From: Halopolyspora algeriensis
GTDB taxonomy: Bacteria; Actinomycetota; Actinomycetes; Mycobacteriales; Pseudonocardiaceae
DNA length: 64,000 nucleotides
NCBI RefSeq assembly: GCF_003337235.1
Contig: NZ_QPJC01000002.1
Coordinates: 124,001 to 188,000, forward strand
Reading direction: 5' to 3'
Translations under genes and position numbers: made by a program
Shown: in pieces, positions 8,022 to 16,039 of the stretch
How positions within the stretch are numbered: position 1 is the stretch's first letter
Layout: each line of letters opens with the position of its first letter
Notes under the pieces: generated by a model
The model's database searches: none
Seen by the model: only the letters and a program-made list of their open reading frames with translations
What the model was told of the DNA's origin: nothing

Positions 8022-9656
8022 GTGGTGGCAGTGCAGCGTTTCTCGGCCGAGGCGGAGCCGGTGCGGATCTTCACGGCCCGGCGGATCATCACGATGAGCA
8101 CCCCGGAGCCGCAGGCTCTCGCCAGTCGCGGAGAGTGGATCGTGGCCACCGGCGGCCTGGAGGAGTTGCGGCGGGAGTTCCCGTCGGCGCACGTGTGCGA
8201 CTTCGGGCAGGCCACCGTCGTGCCGGGCTTCAACGATGCCCACCAGCACCCCACGATCTGTGCCGAGCAGTCCCTGCAGGTGGACCTGTCGCCGCAGCGC
8301 ATCGGCTCGACCGGCGATCTGATTGCCGCTCTGCGGCAGCGGGCCTCGCAGACGCCGCCGGGGCAGTGGGTGCTCGGCTGCGGCTACGACCACTTCCGCA
8401 GCAATGCGGGAGTGGAGCTGACCCGGGCGGAGCTGGATCGCGCGTGTCCCGACCATCCGGTTCTGGTGGTGCACGTGACGTTGCACGCGGGTGTGGTCAA
8501 CACCCGCGCGCTGGAACTCGCCGGCCTCACCGACGACAGCGACCCGCCCGCCGGGGGTGAGCTCGGCCGCGATGCGAGCGGCGGGCTCACCGGGGTGCTG
8601 CACGACCAGGCCCTCTACGATCTGGCCTTTCCCGCCTTCACGCGGCGGCGCACGATCGTTCCCCAGCCCTCGATGGACGACCGCGCGGAGGCGTTCCGGC
8701 GCTATGCGCACGCCCTGCACGCGGCCGGCATCACCTCGGTCGGCGACGCCCTCGTCGGGCCGCAGAGCTGGGAGCTGCTGCGCCGTGTCGAGCGGGACGG
8801 CCGGCTCACCCTGCGGGTGAACGCGCTGGCGGCCCACGAGCACTTCGACCACTTCCGCTCCCTGCAGCTCGAGCCACCCGAGCCCGGCGATCGGCTCCGT
8901 CTCGGCGGGGTCAAGGCCTTCGCCGACGGCGCGGTCAACGGCGGGACCTGTCTGGTCGAGCAGCCCCTCGAAGGCACCGATCGGCACGGGATCGAGCGCC
9001 TGTCCGCGGCGGAGCTCGACGACCTCGTCCGCGAGGTCCACGAGGCCGGGTGGCGGGTCGGTGTGCACGCCAACGGCGACCGCGCCATCCGCCGGGTGCT
9101 CGATGCGGTGGACAAGGCGCAGAGCAACGACCCCCGGCCCGACATGCGCCACCGCATCGAGCACTGCTCGATCGTCGACGACGAGCTGCTGGTCCGGATG
9201 CGGCAGCACGGTATGGTCGCCGTCCCCTTCGGCAACTACGTCGCCGCGCACGGTGACAAGCTCATCGGCTATTACGGGCCGCAGCGGGCCGAGCGGATGT
9301 TCGCCCATCGCGGGCTACTCGATGCGGGTGTGGCGGTCGCCGGCTCCTCGGACTATCCCTGCGGACCGTACGAGCCGCTGTTCGCCCTGCGCAGCTGCGT
9401 GACCCGGCTCGCCCCGGACGGCGAGCCGTTCGGGCCGACACAGCGCATCACCGCTGCCGAGGCACTCGCGCTGTACACCACCGGGTCGGCGTATGCCTCG
9501 GGGGAGGAGACCACGAAGGGACGGCTCGTGCCCGGGCAACTGGCGGATTTCGCGGTGCTGGGCGAGAACCCGCTCACCGTGGACGCCGACCACCTGGCCC
9601 GAGTTCCCGTCCTCGAAACCCGGGTCGGCGCCGAGGCCGTGTGGGCGGCCGAATGA
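8022..9656 (+). CDS. YtcJ-type metal-dependent amidohydrolase
   Basis: About 544 residues of the amidohydrolase superfamily. Visible metal-site elements are His-x-His in DAHQHP, a candidate carboxylated Lys in GGVKAFADGAVNGG, His in GVHANGDRA and RIEHCSI, and Asp in SSDYPCGPYEP. These match the YtcJ/N-substituted-formamide-deformylase group. A strong AGGGAGGAG precedes three clustered in-frame GTG codons (8022, 8025, 8031); the exact start is uncertain. It lies 89 bp after the fuconate operon, so co-transcription is possible. The substrate is unknown, and the family is broad. Confidence 0.88.
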   Translation: MVAVQRFSAEAEPVRIFTARRIITMSTPEPQALASRGEWIVATGGLEELRREFPSAHVCDFGQATVVPGFNDAHQHPTICAEQSLQVDLSPQRIGSTGDLIAALRQRASQTPPGQWVLGCGYDHFRSNAGVELTRAELDRACPDHPVLVVHVTLHAGVVNTRALELAGLTDDSDPPAGGELGRDASGGLTGVLHDQALYDLAFPAFTRRRTIVPQPSMDDRAEAFRRYAHALHAAGITSVGDALVGPQSWELLRRVERDGRLTLRVNALAAHEHFDHFRSLQLEPPEPGDRLRLGGVKAFADGAVNGGTCLVEQPLEGTDRHGIERLSAAELDDLVREVHEAGWRVGVHANGDRAIRRVLDAVDKAQSNDPRPDMRHRIEHCSIVDDELLVRMRQHGMVAVPFGNYVAAHGDKLIGYYGPQRAERMFAHRGLLDAGVAVAGSSDYPCGPYEPLFALRSCVTRLAPDGEPFGPTQRITAAEALALYTTGSAYASGEETTKGRLVPGQLADFAVLGENPLTVDADHLARVPVLETRVGAEAVWAAE

Positions 9657-9804
9657 TCGGCCGGCGCACACCCGCCACCCGGGTGATGCGGTTGATTTCC
9701 CCTGCGCACGGGTAAGACGGGCGTGGGTGTCCGTATGCAGCCCTCCCACTCGGGCCGGTCCCGCCCTGGGCCGGCGCGGAGGGCGCTCACCAACGGAGAG
9801 GTGA

Positions 9805-10974
9805 ATGACTCGTCCCGACGCAGGCCCCTGGGCCGGAAACGGGCAGCGCACCATCCCCACCTTGGGAGTCGAGGAGGAGTTCTTGCTTCTGGACTCCGAG
9901 AGCCTGCAGCCCACGGGGGACGGGGGCGCTGCCTCGCGCATCCGGCGCAGCCAGGAGGAGGGGGAGGTGCAGCTCGAGCTCGCCCCCGCCCAGATCGAAA
10001 CCTCCAGCTCGGTGTGTCACGAACTGGAGGAACTGCACCGGAAGCTGGCGTATCTGCGCACGGACCTGGCCGCTGCCGCCGGGCAGCGTGGCCGCAGGTT
10101 GGCCGCGATCGCCGCGCCACCGACCGGGCAGGCGGGGCCACCGCCGGTGACCGATACCCCGCGCTACCGCCGGATGTACGACAACTACGGCGTCCTCGTC
10201 GAGGACCAGGGGGTGTGTGCCTGTCACGTGCACGTCGGCACGCTCGATCTGGAGTCCGCGTTGCTGGTGAGCAACCATCTGCGCCCGTGGCTGCCCGCCC
10301 TGCTGCTGGTCACCACCAATTCTCCGTTCTTCCGCAGCGCCGACACCGGCTACGCGAGCTGGCGCACCGTCCTGTGGTCGCGATTGCCCACCGCGTGCCC
10401 GCCCCCGCATTTCACCTCGGTCGAGCACTACCGCACCCTCGTCGACACCCTGGTGGATTCGGGCATGGTGCTCGACCTCGGCATGCTCTACTGGTACGTG
10501 CGGCCGTCCGAGCGTCTGCCGACCCTGGAGATGCGGGTCGCCGATACCGCTGCCACCGCCGAGGAGGCGGTGCTGCTCGCCGGTCTGGTCCGGGCGCTGG
10601 TGATCACCGCGCTGGACGACATCGCCGGTGGCAGGCCCGTGGCGCCGGTGGACGATCAGATGCTGCAGGCGGCCTGCTGGCGTGCCGCGCGCGAGGGGTT
10701 GGAGGGGGTGGGGTTCGATGTGTTCACGCGTCGGGTGCTGCCCGCCTGGGATCTACTCGATGGGCTGGTGCGGCACGTGCACCCGGCGCTGGAGGAATCC
10801 GGTGACCTGGACCGGGTTGCCTCGCTGCTGCGGGAGCTGCGGGAGCGGGGCAGCGCCACGAGCAGGCAGCGCGAGGTGTTCCGCCGCCATCACGACATCG
10901 GCGAGGTCCTCGAACACGTGCTGACCGAGACGATGCGCGGCACCACCGCGCAGGCACGGTCCGCAGACGAGTAA
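9805..10974 (+). CDS. carboxylate-amine ligase of the glutamate-cysteine ligase 2 (YbdK) family
   Basis: 389 residues. The N-terminal signature LGVEEEFLLLD (residues 20-30) and DLGMLYWYVRPSERLPTLEMRV carry the acidic metal/ATP ligands of the GCS2 fold. CHVHVGTLD is the usual His-bearing strand. Proteins of this type form gamma-glutamyl or other amide bonds with ATP; in actinomycetes, which make mycothiol rather than glutathione, the substrate is unclear. GGAGAGGTGA directly precedes the ATG. The 148-bp gap upstream shows no gene, so it is probably transcribed on its own. Confidence 0.9.
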   Translation: MTRPDAGPWAGNGQRTIPTLGVEEEFLLLDSESLQPTGDGGAASRIRRSQEEGEVQLELAPAQIETSSSVCHELEELHRKLAYLRTDLAAAAGQRGRRLAAIAAPPTGQAGPPPVTDTPRYRRMYDNYGVLVEDQGVCACHVHVGTLDLESALLVSNHLRPWLPALLLVTTNSPFFRSADTGYASWRTVLWSRLPTACPPPHFTSVEHYRTLVDTLVDSGMVLDLGMLYWYVRPSERLPTLEMRVADTAATAEEAVLLAGLVRALVITALDDIAGGRPVAPVDDQMLQAACWRAAREGLEGVGFDVFTRRVLPAWDLLDGLVRHVHPALEESGDLDRVASLLRELRERGSATSRQREVFRRHHDIGEVLEHVLTETMRGTTAQARSADE

Positions 10975-11080
10975 CGCGCAGGCAACCTGCCGAAAGCCCC
11001 TGCTCTCTGCCGGCGGGCAGTGTCCCGGCGTGGGCAGTTCTGTGCTGTGTGATGCCTTGCTTTCGGTGGCACCGCCCTGC

Positions 11081-11527
11081 TCAGGAGCCGCTGCTGGAGT
11101 GCCCGGCGCCGCGCGTGACCAGCAGTTCCAGCAGGGCCGGATCGTCGGCGGTGGGTTCCTCGGGCGGTTCGGCGTGGCCGCTGCGATCACCCGCGGCCAG
11201 CACGCTCAGCCAGGCGGCCACGGTGTCGGGTGCCGGGATCACGCCCGCGGCGTCGGCTTCCCGGGTGACCCGATACGCGCGGCTGCCGTCCTCGGTGTTC
11301 AGATACCACCCGGCTGCGGGGACCCACTCCACGGTGAGTTCCGGCTGCGTGGCCGGCCGCACCGAGATCCGCGTCCCGTCACCGGCCACGTCGACTCCGG
11401 CGAGTGCGACACCGACGGCTTCGGCCGCTTCATGCACGGCCTGCGCGTATCCCTCGGCCGCATCGCGGAGCCCGAGCTTGCCTGCGGTGTGGGCCAGCAG
11501 GGATTCGTTCAGCGCCGCAGCATCCAT
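11081..11527 (-). CDS. DUF6292-like hypothetical protein
   Basis: 148 residues, acidic, without membrane segments. The central part (ELTVEWVPAAGWYLNTED followed by AYRVTREADAAGVIPAPDTVAAWL) resembles the DUF6292 proteins common in Pseudonocardiales. GAGGTG lies six bases before the chosen ATG at 11527. Two small cysteine-rich genes follow upstream in the same direction. No function is known. Confidence 0.7.
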   Translation of the reverse strand: MDAAALNESLLAHTAGKLGLRDAAEGYAQAVHEAAEAVGVALAGVDVAGDGTRISVRPATQPELTVEWVPAAGWYLNTEDGSRAYRVTREADAAGVIPAPDTVAAWLSVLAAGDRSGHAEPPEEPTADDPALLELLVTRGAGHSSSGS

Positions 11528-11625
11528 ACGCACCTCGCACCGTGGTTGTTCGCGGCCAACGCTCGCATTCGGGGAGATACCCACATCCTCGGCGCGGCTC
11601 ACCGCGTCGGGGCGGATCAGTGTGG

Positions 11626-11841
11626 TCAATGGACGAGCAGACTCTCGCGCAGCACTTGCAGATGCTCGGGCGAGCAGGCGGTGAGCACGGTCGCGGTGCC
11701 GTCGACGGGGTCGTGCGCCAGGCTGCGCAGCACGGTGCGGGAGTCGAGCACGCGCCCGCACCGGTGACACCGGGGCGGGCGGGCCCCGCCCGTCTCAGCG
11801 CGTGCGGGCACGTGCCCTCCTGGCACGGAGTCCCTCGGCAT
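11626..11841 (-). CDS. small zinc-ribbon-like protein
   Basis: 71 residues with CHRCGR near residue 25 and a later Cys (TACSPEH), giving three cysteines and several histidines suited to bind one metal ion. A clear ribosome site (AAGGAG) stands six bases before the ATG. It is in the same direction as the neighbouring small proteins at 11851-12048 and 11081-11527. It is too short for a catalytic domain and may be a regulatory or partner protein. Confidence 0.65.
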   Translation of the reverse strand: MPRDSVPGGHVPARAETGGARPPRCHRCGRVLDSRTVLRSLAHDPVDGTATVLTACSPEHLQVLRESLLVH

Positions 11842-11850
11842 GGTGCTCCT

Positions 11851-12048
11851 TTACGTGTTCATCACGCGGTGCGCCCCGCATACCCGGCAGATCAGCCGTG
11901 AGCTCAGCTCCTGCACGAACCCCTCGTGCAGCTCCTGGGCTTGCAGGGCGGGATGTCCGCAGACCTGGCACGTCATCGCGGACGGTGGTACCGAGAGGGA
12001 ATCGGCATCGGGACGGGCAGCGGAGGGAATGTGCGGGTCGGTTTCCAT
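11851..12048 (-). CDS. small protein with two Cys-x2-Cys pairs
   Basis: 65 residues with CQVCG and CRVCG about 25 residues apart, an arrangement expected to bind one zinc. A helix, HEGFVQELSSRLI, lies between the pairs. It is followed after nine bases by the next small cysteine-rich gene, so the two probably form an operon. AGGAAC upstream is a weak ribosome site. It belongs to no family I can name. Confidence 0.6.
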   Translation of the reverse strand: METDPHIPSAARPDADSLSVPPSAMTCQVCGHPALQAQELHEGFVQELSSRLICRVCGAHRVMNT

Positions 12049-12139
12049 GAGCAGTTCCTGCTTCGTCGATCTTCAGGGAGGGGTGCGCTTCCGGAAACAA
12101 GCCTGCGGGATGACAGCGAGCATCGATCCTTTCCTGAAA

Positions 12140-12179
12140 GCCCGGGCTCCCGGTTGGTTGCTCAACCGGGAGCCCGGGC
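12140..12179 (-). terminator. strong hairpin terminator after the STAS gene
   Basis: A perfect 17-bp stem (12140-12156 with 12163-12179) closes a six-base loop, GTTGCT. It lies 18 bp beyond the stop of the leftward STAS gene and ahead of the next small gene, so it most likely ends STAS transcription. No long T-run follows, as is usual in actinomycetes. Confidence 0.8.
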
Positions 12180-12196
12180 GGGACGGCACCGAGGGG

Positions 12197-12703
12197 TTAT
12201 CGGGGAGCCGGCACGGGACGGGGGGTGTGTTCCCGGCCGGTGGTGTCGTCTCCACGCATGTGCGTCAGGGCGTCGGTCACCGTGCCGAAGCACGGCAGGA
12301 CGGTGGTGAGTCCGCCGGCTGCCAGTGCGCGGTCGACGGCGTGGTTCCGGTTCACGGCACACAGCGGAATGCCGCGGTGGGCGGCATAGGTATGGGCGTT
12401 TGCCAGCAGTTCCAGTCCGGTGAGGCCGAGGAACGTCACTTCACCGAGGTCGAGCACCAGCGCGGACACCGTGCTGTTCAAGCGTGGCCACAGCAGCCGC
12501 TCGAGCTGCGGGGTCGTGGCCAGGTCCAGGTCACCGGCCACGCTCAGCACCGCCACTTGTGGGGCGGCGTAGCTCATGCGCAGCAGCAACGGGGGGCTGC
12601 CCGCGGGCGTGGCCCGCCTGTCGGTGGAGACTCCTGCGACGTCCGCAGGAAAGTCGGTACCGGCCGGGCCGAGGTGGTTGGTGATCGGAACGTCGGTGGG
12701 CAC
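12197..12703 (-). CDS. STAS-domain protein, anti-sigma-factor-antagonist type
   Basis: 168 residues. A Pro-rich N-terminal tail of about 45 residues precedes a STAS domain with the strand-helix order AVLSVAGDLDLATTPQLE, ALVLDLGEVTFLGLTGLELL, RGIPLCAVN. The phospho-acceptor loop normally reads Asp-Ser-Ser/Thr-Gly; here it is Gly-Leu-Thr-Gly, so only the Thr at the second hydroxyl position remains. It may still be phosphorylated by an anti-sigma kinase, or act constitutively. No kinase gene is adjacent. It ends in the strong terminator at 12140-12179. Confidence 0.85.
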   Translation of the reverse strand: MPTDVPITNHLGPAGTDFPADVAGVSTDRRATPAGSPPLLLRMSYAAPQVAVLSVAGDLDLATTPQLERLLWPRLNSTVSALVLDLGEVTFLGLTGLELLANAHTYAAHRGIPLCAVNRNHAVDRALAAGGLTTVLPCFGTVTDALTHMRGDDTTGREHTPRPVPAPR

Positions 12704-12897
12704 GTCATTCTCCTCTGGGTCGAGGGCTCACGCCGTGCGTTCGTCAGCAGCAGCGCAGCCGCAGGGGAGGGCCCGCAAGGAAGATCCCATCGCCGTGCCC
12801 CTCGGCGTCTGAGCGGCATGGGAACAACCAACGCGGCGACCCTCACGCGGTCGGTCTGCCGGCTGCTTGTTCAACCAGCCACCTCCACCCTAAGGAA

Positions 12898-12913
12898 GAC
12901 AGACAGGTCCGTC
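12898..12913. promoter_or_regulatory. candidate TetR operator
   Basis: GACAGAC-AG-GTCCGTC is a 16-bp near-palindrome with one mismatched pair. It lies 67 bp before the TetR start, in the 276-bp gap with the divergent STAS gene. Size and symmetry suit a TetR dimer; the link to the neighbouring regulator is inferred. Nothing else gene-like is visible in this gap. Confidence 0.4.
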
Positions 12914-12979
12914 CACGTGGAGCGCTGCCGCTCCGCGGAGTTTCTGTGCCCTCGGAGGAAGCGGTAGAGTGGAGAGAAT

Positions 12980-13576
12980 ATGGCTACTGTCGGCGATGTG
13001 TCTGCGCGTGCGGGTCCGCGGGAGCGCATTCTGGACACCGCCTATGCGCTGTTCGCCCGGCGCGGGGTCGGCGACGTCGGTATCGACGAGGTCATCGCCG
13101 GCTCCGGGGTGGCCAAGGCCACCCTGTATCGGCACTTCCCGTCCAAAACCGAGCTGGTGCTGGCCTTTCTGGCCGAGCGCGAGCAGCGCTGGACCCGCGA
13201 GTTCCTCGCCGTCGAATCCGCCCGGCGCGGCACCACGCCGCAGCAGCAGCTGCTGGCCCTTTTCGACGTGTTCGACGAGTGGTTTCACCGCACCGACTTC
13301 GAGGGCTGCTCGTTCATCAACGTGCTGCTGGAAATGCACGGCCACGGCCCCGAGCACCCGCTGGGCCGGGCCAGCGCCCAGTACCTGGACAACATCCGCG
13401 CCCTCGTGCGGCAACGGGCCGAACGTGCCGGGCTGGCCTGCCCGGCAGAGTTCGCCCACTCCTGGCACATCCTCATGAAAGGCTCCATCATCGCCGCCGC
13501 CGAAGGCGACCGCCACGCCGCCCGCCGCGCCAAACCCATGGCCCACTGCCTCATCCAACAACACAGCACCCCCTGA
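12980..13576 (+). CDS. TetR-family transcriptional regulator
   Basis: 198 residues. The N-terminal helix-turn-helix (about 13-58) includes GIDEVIAGSGVAKATLYRHFPSK as its two DNA-contacting helices (residues 34-56). The C-terminal helical domain carries Cys and His residues (FEGCSFINVLLEMHGHG) and probably binds a small ligand. GGAGAG precedes the ATG. No obvious target operon is adjacent on the same strand, so it may control itself or the divergent STAS gene. Confidence 0.92.
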   Translation: MATVGDVSARAGPRERILDTAYALFARRGVGDVGIDEVIAGSGVAKATLYRHFPSKTELVLAFLAEREQRWTREFLAVESARRGTTPQQQLLALFDVFDEWFHRTDFEGCSFINVLLEMHGHGPEHPLGRASAQYLDNIRALVRQRAERAGLACPAEFAHSWHILMKGSIIAAAEGDRHAARRAKPMAHCLIQQHSTP

Positions 13577-13632
13577 CACCGCACAACGCGGCCGGGTGGA
13601 GTCTGCATGCTGCCGGAGTTCGTTCGGCGGAA

Positions 13633-13968
13633 CTACTCGGCGTCGAGAATCGCCCGGAGCAGGCCGGGAAAACGTTCGTCGAGTTCGGTGGTGCGCAGTT
13701 CGCTGTAGCGGGCCGTGCCCTCCTCGTACTGCGAGATGATCCCGCTTTCCCGGAGTACCCGGAAGTGGTGTGTCGAGGTCGACTTGGACACACCGAGCTC
13801 GAAGGCGCCACAGGACATCGGGTGCTCGGCGCACGCGAGAGCCCGCACGATCCGCAGTCGCACCGGTTCACCGAGTGCCCGCAGCACCTGCTCGACACCG
13901 ATGTTTCGAAGGTCGGGCTGCTCCAGTGCCTTCCCCGCCGCGGGACTCCGGGCTCGACTGGTGAGCAT
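13633..13968 (-). CDS. ArsR-family transcriptional regulator
   Basis: 111 residues of winged helix: LRALGEPVRLRIVRALAC, then the recognition region ELGVSKSTSTHHFRVLRESG and the wing GTARYSELR. There is a single Cys-rich spot (ALACAEHPMSCGAFEL), which could sense a thiol-reactive compound rather than bind a metal. It is transcribed divergently from an old-yellow-enzyme gene with two 18-bp palindromes between them. This is the usual layout for an electrophile-responsive repressor and its ene-reductase target. Confidence 0.9.
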   Translation of the reverse strand: MLTSRARSPAAGKALEQPDLRNIGVEQVLRALGEPVRLRIVRALACAEHPMSCGAFELGVSKSTSTHHFRVLRESGIISQYEEGTARYSELRTTELDERFPGLLRAILDAE

Positions 13969-13977
13969 GCCCACAGT

Positions 13978-14047
13978 GTACGACAGGAATCGTACGAGCA
14001 GAGGACGTGTTTGTAGGGCCGAGTTCGTAGTACGACAAACGTCGTAC
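13978..14047. promoter_or_regulatory. twin 18-bp operators of the ArsR/ene-reductase pair
   Basis: Two inverted repeats share the pattern GTACGA-N6-TCGTAC: one at 13978-13995 and one at 14030-14047, the second extending to GTACGAC-AAAC-GTCGTAC. Their centres are 52 bp apart, close to five helical turns. The first begins 10 bp before the regulator start codon and the second ends 42 bp before the ene-reductase start, so one protein could shut off both promoters. Confidence 0.75.
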
Positions 14048-14089
14048 AAGCCTGGACGAGCTCGCGTGCCGACGACAAGGAGACCTGCG

Positions 14090-15169
14090 ATGCGACTGTT
14101 CGACCCGTACCGTCTGGGGCCCCTCACGCTGCCGAATCGGGTCCTGATGGCTCCGATGACCCGCAGCCGCGCTCCGGAGACGGTGCAGGGCCGGATCAAC
14201 GCCCGCTACTACGCGCAGCGGGCCGGTGCCGGACTCATCATCAGCGAGGGCACCCAGGTCAGCGTGCTGGGGCAGGGCTATCCCTACACGCCCGGCATCC
14301 ACACCGAGGAGCACGAGGACGGGTGGCGCGAGGTGACCGAGGCGGTGCACGCGGCAGGCGGGCGGATCTTCGCCCAGCTGTGGCATGTGGGCCGCATGGG
14401 ACACGAGTCCGTGCACGGCCGGACCCCGGTCGCCCCCTCGGCGGTCAACCCCGACACCGACATCTTTACCCCCTCGGGGATGCAACCCGTTCCGACACCC
14501 AGGGCGTTGAGCACCGAGGATCTGTCGACGGTGATCGGCGAGTTCCGTCAGGCGGCCCAGCGGGCCCGGAACGCGGGCTTCGACGGCGTGGAGGTGCACG
14601 GCGCGAACGGGTACCTGCTGGACCAGTTCCTGCAGAGTGGTTCCAACCGGCGCACCGACGAATACGGCGGTTCGGTGGCCAACCGGACCCGGCTGTTGCT
14701 GGAGGTGACCGAGGCGGTGGCCGACGTGTGGGGCGCCGACCGGGTGGGTGTCCGGCTGTCGCCGGGCGGCACTTTCAACGGCACCTTCGACGACGACCCC
14801 GTCGAGACGTTCGGCTACGCGGCCAAGGCCCTAGACGGCTTCGGTCTCGCCTACCTGCACGTGGTCGAGACCTCACAGGTCCTGCCACCGCAGGGGTTGG
14901 AGCACGTCGGGGGGCCCACCGCGCTGTCGCGGTCGGCGTATTCCGGGACGATCATCACCAACGGTGAGTACACCCGCGACACCGCCGAGGAGGCGCTCGC
15001 CTCGGGTGCGGCCGACCTGGTCGCGTTCGGGCGCTCGTTCCTGGCCAACCCCGACCTGCCGGAGCGATTCCGTGTCGGTGCCCCGCTCAACGAGGGTGAC
15101 CACGGCACGTTCTACGGCGGTGACGAGCGCGGGTACACCGATTACCCGTTCCTCGCCGAAGCCTCCTGA
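14090..15169 (+). CDS. old-yellow-enzyme-family ene-reductase
   Basis: 359 residues, an FMN-binding barrel. The N-terminal LFDPYRLGPLTLPNRVLMAP and MTRSRA are typical. The active-site pair lies in EVHGANGYLLDQFLQSGSN, and FLANPDLPERF is the usual C-terminal stretch. Such NADPH-dependent enzymes reduce alpha,beta-unsaturated carbonyls, maleimides or nitro compounds. AAGGAGA precedes the ATG. It is controlled, by inference, from the twin palindromes shared with the divergent ArsR gene. Confidence 0.93.
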   Translation: MRLFDPYRLGPLTLPNRVLMAPMTRSRAPETVQGRINARYYAQRAGAGLIISEGTQVSVLGQGYPYTPGIHTEEHEDGWREVTEAVHAAGGRIFAQLWHVGRMGHESVHGRTPVAPSAVNPDTDIFTPSGMQPVPTPRALSTEDLSTVIGEFRQAAQRARNAGFDGVEVHGANGYLLDQFLQSGSNRRTDEYGGSVANRTRLLLEVTEAVADVWGADRVGVRLSPGGTFNGTFDDDPVETFGYAAKALDGFGLAYLHVVETSQVLPPQGLEHVGGPTALSRSAYSGTIITNGEYTRDTAEEALASGAADLVAFGRSFLANPDLPERFRVGAPLNEGDHGTFYGGDERGYTDYPFLAEAS

Positions 15170-15190
15170 GGCTGCTCGGAAACCCCGAGG

Positions 15191-15225
15191 GCGCGCCGGG
15201 CTCCGCACAGCGGGGCCCGGCGCGC
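15191..15225. terminator. hairpin terminator between convergent genes
   Basis: GCGCGCCGGGC and GCCCGGCGCGC form a perfect 11-bp stem around a 13-base loop. It lies 21 bp after the ene-reductase stop and 65 bp from the end of the convergent regulator gene, so it can serve either strand. Confidence 0.7.
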
Positions 15226-15290
15226 TCGCTCGGTGCGCAGCGGGCAGGACGCCGTGTCGTGCTCGCTGCCGAAGGCCCCGGCAGGACTGG

Positions 15291-15950
15291 TCAGTCCCGG
15301 TGCACGATGACGCAGCAGCGGCCCGGCCGGGGGTCGAGGGCGGCGTGTGCACCTGCGCCCACACCGGCGATCACTCCCTCGATCAGGTGCAGGTTGAGGC
15401 CGCACACCAGGTCCCGGTGATCCCGGGCGAGGCGGTGGAACGGGCAGTTGCGCAGCTCGATGTCGTTCCCGCTCTCGCACGGCTCGTAGCCGCACTCGCG
15501 CAGCGCCACCACCATGCCCGCGCCCGGTTCGGTCACCATCCGCATGCCTGCCTCGCGAGCCGTTTCGTCGATGGCGACTCGCACCGCACCGGAGGTGTCG
15601 TGTTCGGCGGATTCGACCAGCAGCCGCGCCAGCAGTTCGTAGTCGCGCGGGGGGACGCTGACCGCCAGTTCCTGCTCGGCCCTGGTGTAGAGCTTGGCCG
15701 GCCGCCCGGCGCCCGGTCCACCCCGCCCGGCAGGGCGCTGGTAGGTGGTCGCCAGCAGACCGGCCTCGACCAGCTTGTCGAGGTGGTAGGCCGCCAGCGT
15801 GCGCCCGACTTCGGCCGCGGTGGCGGCCTGGTCGCGCGAGACCGGCTCGTCGTGCTCGCCCACGTACTCGTACAGCCGCCGCCGCACCGGGTCTTCGAGG
15901 CTGCTCAACCCGGCCAGTTCCGCCTGATCGGGCGGTCCGTTCGTCGCCAT
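15291..15950 (-). CDS. SufR-like winged-helix regulator with C-terminal Fe-S-type cysteines
   Basis: 219 residues. The winged-helix part (about 15-95) contains TAAEVGRTLAAYHLDKLVEAG and a basic wing, RPAGRGGPGAGRPAKLY. The C-terminal half has Cys153, Cys158, Cys169 (NCPFHRLA), Cys183 (LVCGL) and Cys212/213. The CPF...VC pattern resembles COG2345/SufR regulators that hold an iron-sulfur cluster and sense iron or redox state. It is divergent from a DoxX-like membrane protein gene and probably controls it. The ATG at 15950 has a poor ribosome site; an in-frame TTG at 15968 is an alternative. Confidence 0.85.
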   Translation of the reverse strand: MATNGPPDQAELAGLSSLEDPVRRRLYEYVGEHDEPVSRDQAATAAEVGRTLAAYHLDKLVEAGLLATTYQRPAGRGGPGAGRPAKLYTRAEQELAVSVPPRDYELLARLLVESAEHDTSGAVRVAIDETAREAGMRMVTEPGAGMVVALRECGYEPCESGNDIELRNCPFHRLARDHRDLVCGLNLHLIEGVIAGVGAGAHAALDPRPGRCCVIVHRD

Positions 15951-15974
15951 ACCACATTCTAGCGCCAACGAGTA

Positions 15975-16004
15975 TTGACAAATCGCGGCGACGTGCGATT
16001 CTAA
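15975..16004 (+). promoter_or_regulatory. sigma70-type promoter of the DoxX-like gene
   Basis: A perfect -35 element, TTGACA (15975-15980), is followed after 18 bases by TTCTAA. This places transcription start about 30 bp before the ATG at 16040. The same 89-bp gap serves the divergent regulator, so a repressor bound here would block both. Confidence 0.5.
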
Positions 16005-16039
16005 AAATACATCTCGTTGTTTTTACATGGAGGCTCACA

